Below, in pieces: positions 62,338 to 64,000 of a stretch of DNA of 64,000 nt. This DNA is from Epithemia pelagica. Its lineage: Eukaryota > Bacillariophyta > Bacillariophyceae > Surirellales > Surirellaceae. The DNA lies in the NCBI GenBank assembly GCA_946965045.2, contig OX337240.1, positions 434,001 to 498,000 on the forward strand. Direction: 5' to 3'. Position numbers and translations under genes: made by a program. Under the pieces are notes generated by a model, which worked only from the letters and a program-made list of their open reading frames with translations, was not told the origin of the DNA and searched no databases. Every line of letters starts with the position of its first letter. Within the stretch, counting starts at the first letter, position 1.

Positions 62338-64000
62338 TCACCAACCTTGATTCAGTTTCCGAATCTTCTCAAAAACATCACGGCAGAGTCCTTTGGTAAG
62401 ATAGTCCGCTCGTTGCATCGTTGTTTCGATCTTGGAGATTCTAACTGTTGCATTCGTCCCTTTCACAGCTTCCCAGAACCAGTGGTATTTGTTGTTGTTG
62501 TTATCTGGAACGGGACGAGAGGCGCTGGTTGTTGGCAAGAAGATACGCGCTGTTGTTGTCCTCATGGACTTCAGCAAAGATGGTTGGGGAGTCGGTGCCG
62601 AGGTCAAGGTGATGGTTGATCTCAAACAAGATGTCTTGGAGCCACACAACAACACGCATGCTTTGCGAAAGCGCGACGTATTCGGCGTGGAAGGTACTGG
62701 TGGCAATCTCACTTTGGAGCTGAGATTTCCAGACCAAAGGACAGCCGCCAAAATGGATGATGTATCCAGTGCGTGATTTGGCACTGATCGGTTCGTCCTC
62801 GGATTCACGGCCATGGAGGCCCATGAAATCCGCATCCACATAGCAATCAACCTTGAAGGCGGTTGTTGGCCGAAAAATTGTCCCGCAATCTACAGTTCTC
62901 CAGAGGTATCGGACAATCATTTTGATGGCTTGGGCATGGGATTGTTTCGGGTTGGTTGAAAAGCGAGCGACTTGAGAGACGGCAAAACTGATATCTGGCC
63001 GTGTGTTGGTGGAAAGGTAAAGGAGCATGCCGACGATGGAACGGTAGTTCCATTTTTCTTTCATCGGTGGTCCATCAGGGTCACTGCCAAGGCACACTTG
63101 GGAGGCTGGCACAAAGTTGCCATTGCAATTTGTCATGCCTGTGGCCTCAACGATCTTCTTAATGAGCCCTGGTTGGGTCATTGTAATTGTTCCATTTTTC
63201 CGAGTGAAATGGATGCCCAAGTACTCAGCAAAATCACTGTCCACGGAGAGCTCGAATCCTCGAGCCTTGAGTCGTTTCACAAATTCGTTGATTGCGTCCA
63301 TCGTCGGAGCGATAATACCACAATCATCCACCCAGAGAAACACCATCATGTTTTCCTTGAGGAAGACACATTCGTCGAATTTGCTCTGGGTGAAGCCGTC
63401 GTCGAGCAAGGCTTGTCGGAGACGTTGGTACCACAACCGAGGTGCGACCGAGAGTCCATAAAGGCTCTTGTGGAGTCGGAGACAGGTTTTGGTGGTCTTG
63501 GTGGAGGAGAAACCGCGCGGGATGTGGATCCAAACAGGATCTTTTAACTCGGCCTGGACGAAGGCATTGTTGAAATCGATGCAAACCATTGCCCATTTGC
63601 GAGCTAGGGCGAGTACCAGAGCAATACGGATCGAGGCCCAATTGACGACGGGTGAGTAGGTGTCGAAGTCGCCTTCTTGGAGATCCCCACGGACACAGTA
63701 TCTGGCCTTGTATTTCTTGATGGTTCCGTCTGGGTGGCGCTTGCGCTTGAAGACCCAGGTACCAGGGATGATTCTTGATGTTGCTTCTTCCTCTGGAACC
63801 TCACTCCATGTTCCCTTGCTAGTTAATTCTTCAATTTCTATTCTAGCCGCTTCTCTCCAATAGTCGATATCCTTGTCTTGTCTTGCTTGTTCGTAGGACA
63901 GAGTGTCTGGATCTGAAATGGCAACCTTGAATCCACTGATGTCATCGAATTCGGCTTGATTGGCGACATAGGATTGTTGGGCGGCGTCCATATTCTCGAT
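62338..64000 (-). pseudogene. Ty1/copia E3 polyprotein fragment (RT and RNase H), frameshifted
   Basis: The frame is open from the window edge down to 62501 and covers a classical copia RT: WREAARIEIEELTSKGTWSE, IPGTWVFKRKRHPDG, KARYCVRGDLQ, DFNNAFVQAELKDPVWIHIP, LHKSLYGLSVAPRLWY and FLWVDDCG. RNase H follows, with CYVDADFMGLHGRE, HAEYVALSQSMRVVVWLQDI and VHEDNNSAYLLANNQR. Near 62510-62535 the coding moves to another frame (NNNNKYHWFWEAVKGTNATV ... CRDVFEKIRKLNQGW) and ends at 62338, so the copy has a one-base-type shift inside an AAC-rich run. Its sequence is far from E1/E2 and belongs to another copia lineage, nearer to plant-type copia. The upstream part is beyond the window. Confidence 0.85.

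Overview
The window looks like nuclear DNA of a diatom (stramenopile), probably a pennate one; the species is not determined. The evidence is a silicon-transporter-like protein with paired EGxQ/GRQ motifs and a CMLD motif, fused to a diatom-type DUF6824-like domain; diatom-style (CoDi-like) Ty1/copia elements; a transmembrane leucine-rich-repeat protein; proteins with plastid-type signal ends; and short GT-AG introns, most with a GTACGT donor. I saw no bacterial operon structure, CRISPR array, rRNA or convincing tRNA.

Left part (0.4-30.6 kb) is gene-dense, with single genes on both strands. In order: a nine-exon RecQ-like helicase with three tandem BAH-like modules in its N-terminal half; a GTAC-rich intergenic stretch and a decayed gene; a GT32-like glycosyltransferase; FGAM synthase of purine synthesis (-); a LarA-type lactate-racemase-like protein (+); a RAD51B-like recombinase (-); a protein kinase (-); a kelch-BTB protein (+); an S33/proline-iminopeptidase-like hydrolase (-); a possibly plastid-targeted protein (+); and a type II membrane protein (-).

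Middle part (30.6-47.5 kb) holds Ty1/copia element E1 (-) with a separate upstream coiled-coil ORF, a Mutator-like inverted-repeat element with a 10-bp target duplication, an LRR membrane protein (-), a MaoC-type dehydratase (+), the silicon-transporter-like fusion (-) and a flavin amine oxidase (-).

Right part (47.9-64 kb) is mostly mobile and repetitive: a second Mutator-like element with 9-bp duplications and a nested inverted-repeat element; minisatellites, an (AAC)n tract of about 240 bp and tandem ~325-bp repeats; a young copia element E2 (-) with LTRs that look identical and a 5-bp target duplication; a TA-flanked MITE; a hAT-type MITE with an 8-bp duplication; one membrane-protein gene whose frame stays open past its TAG; and a frameshifted third copia copy running off the window.

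The most striking observation is in the two intact copia elements. Immediately inside the 5' LTR, where a tRNA primer site is expected, each has a 14-nt sequence that is the exact reverse complement of a 14-nt sequence in its own LTR. The LTR copy lies directly at a conserved GCTCATTCT initiator-like motif. The two 14-mers differ between elements, but the complementarity is kept. This predicts Tf1-like self-primed reverse transcription in a Ty1/copia lineage. In both elements the polyprotein frame also runs through the polypurine tract and the whole U3, and ends exactly at this site.
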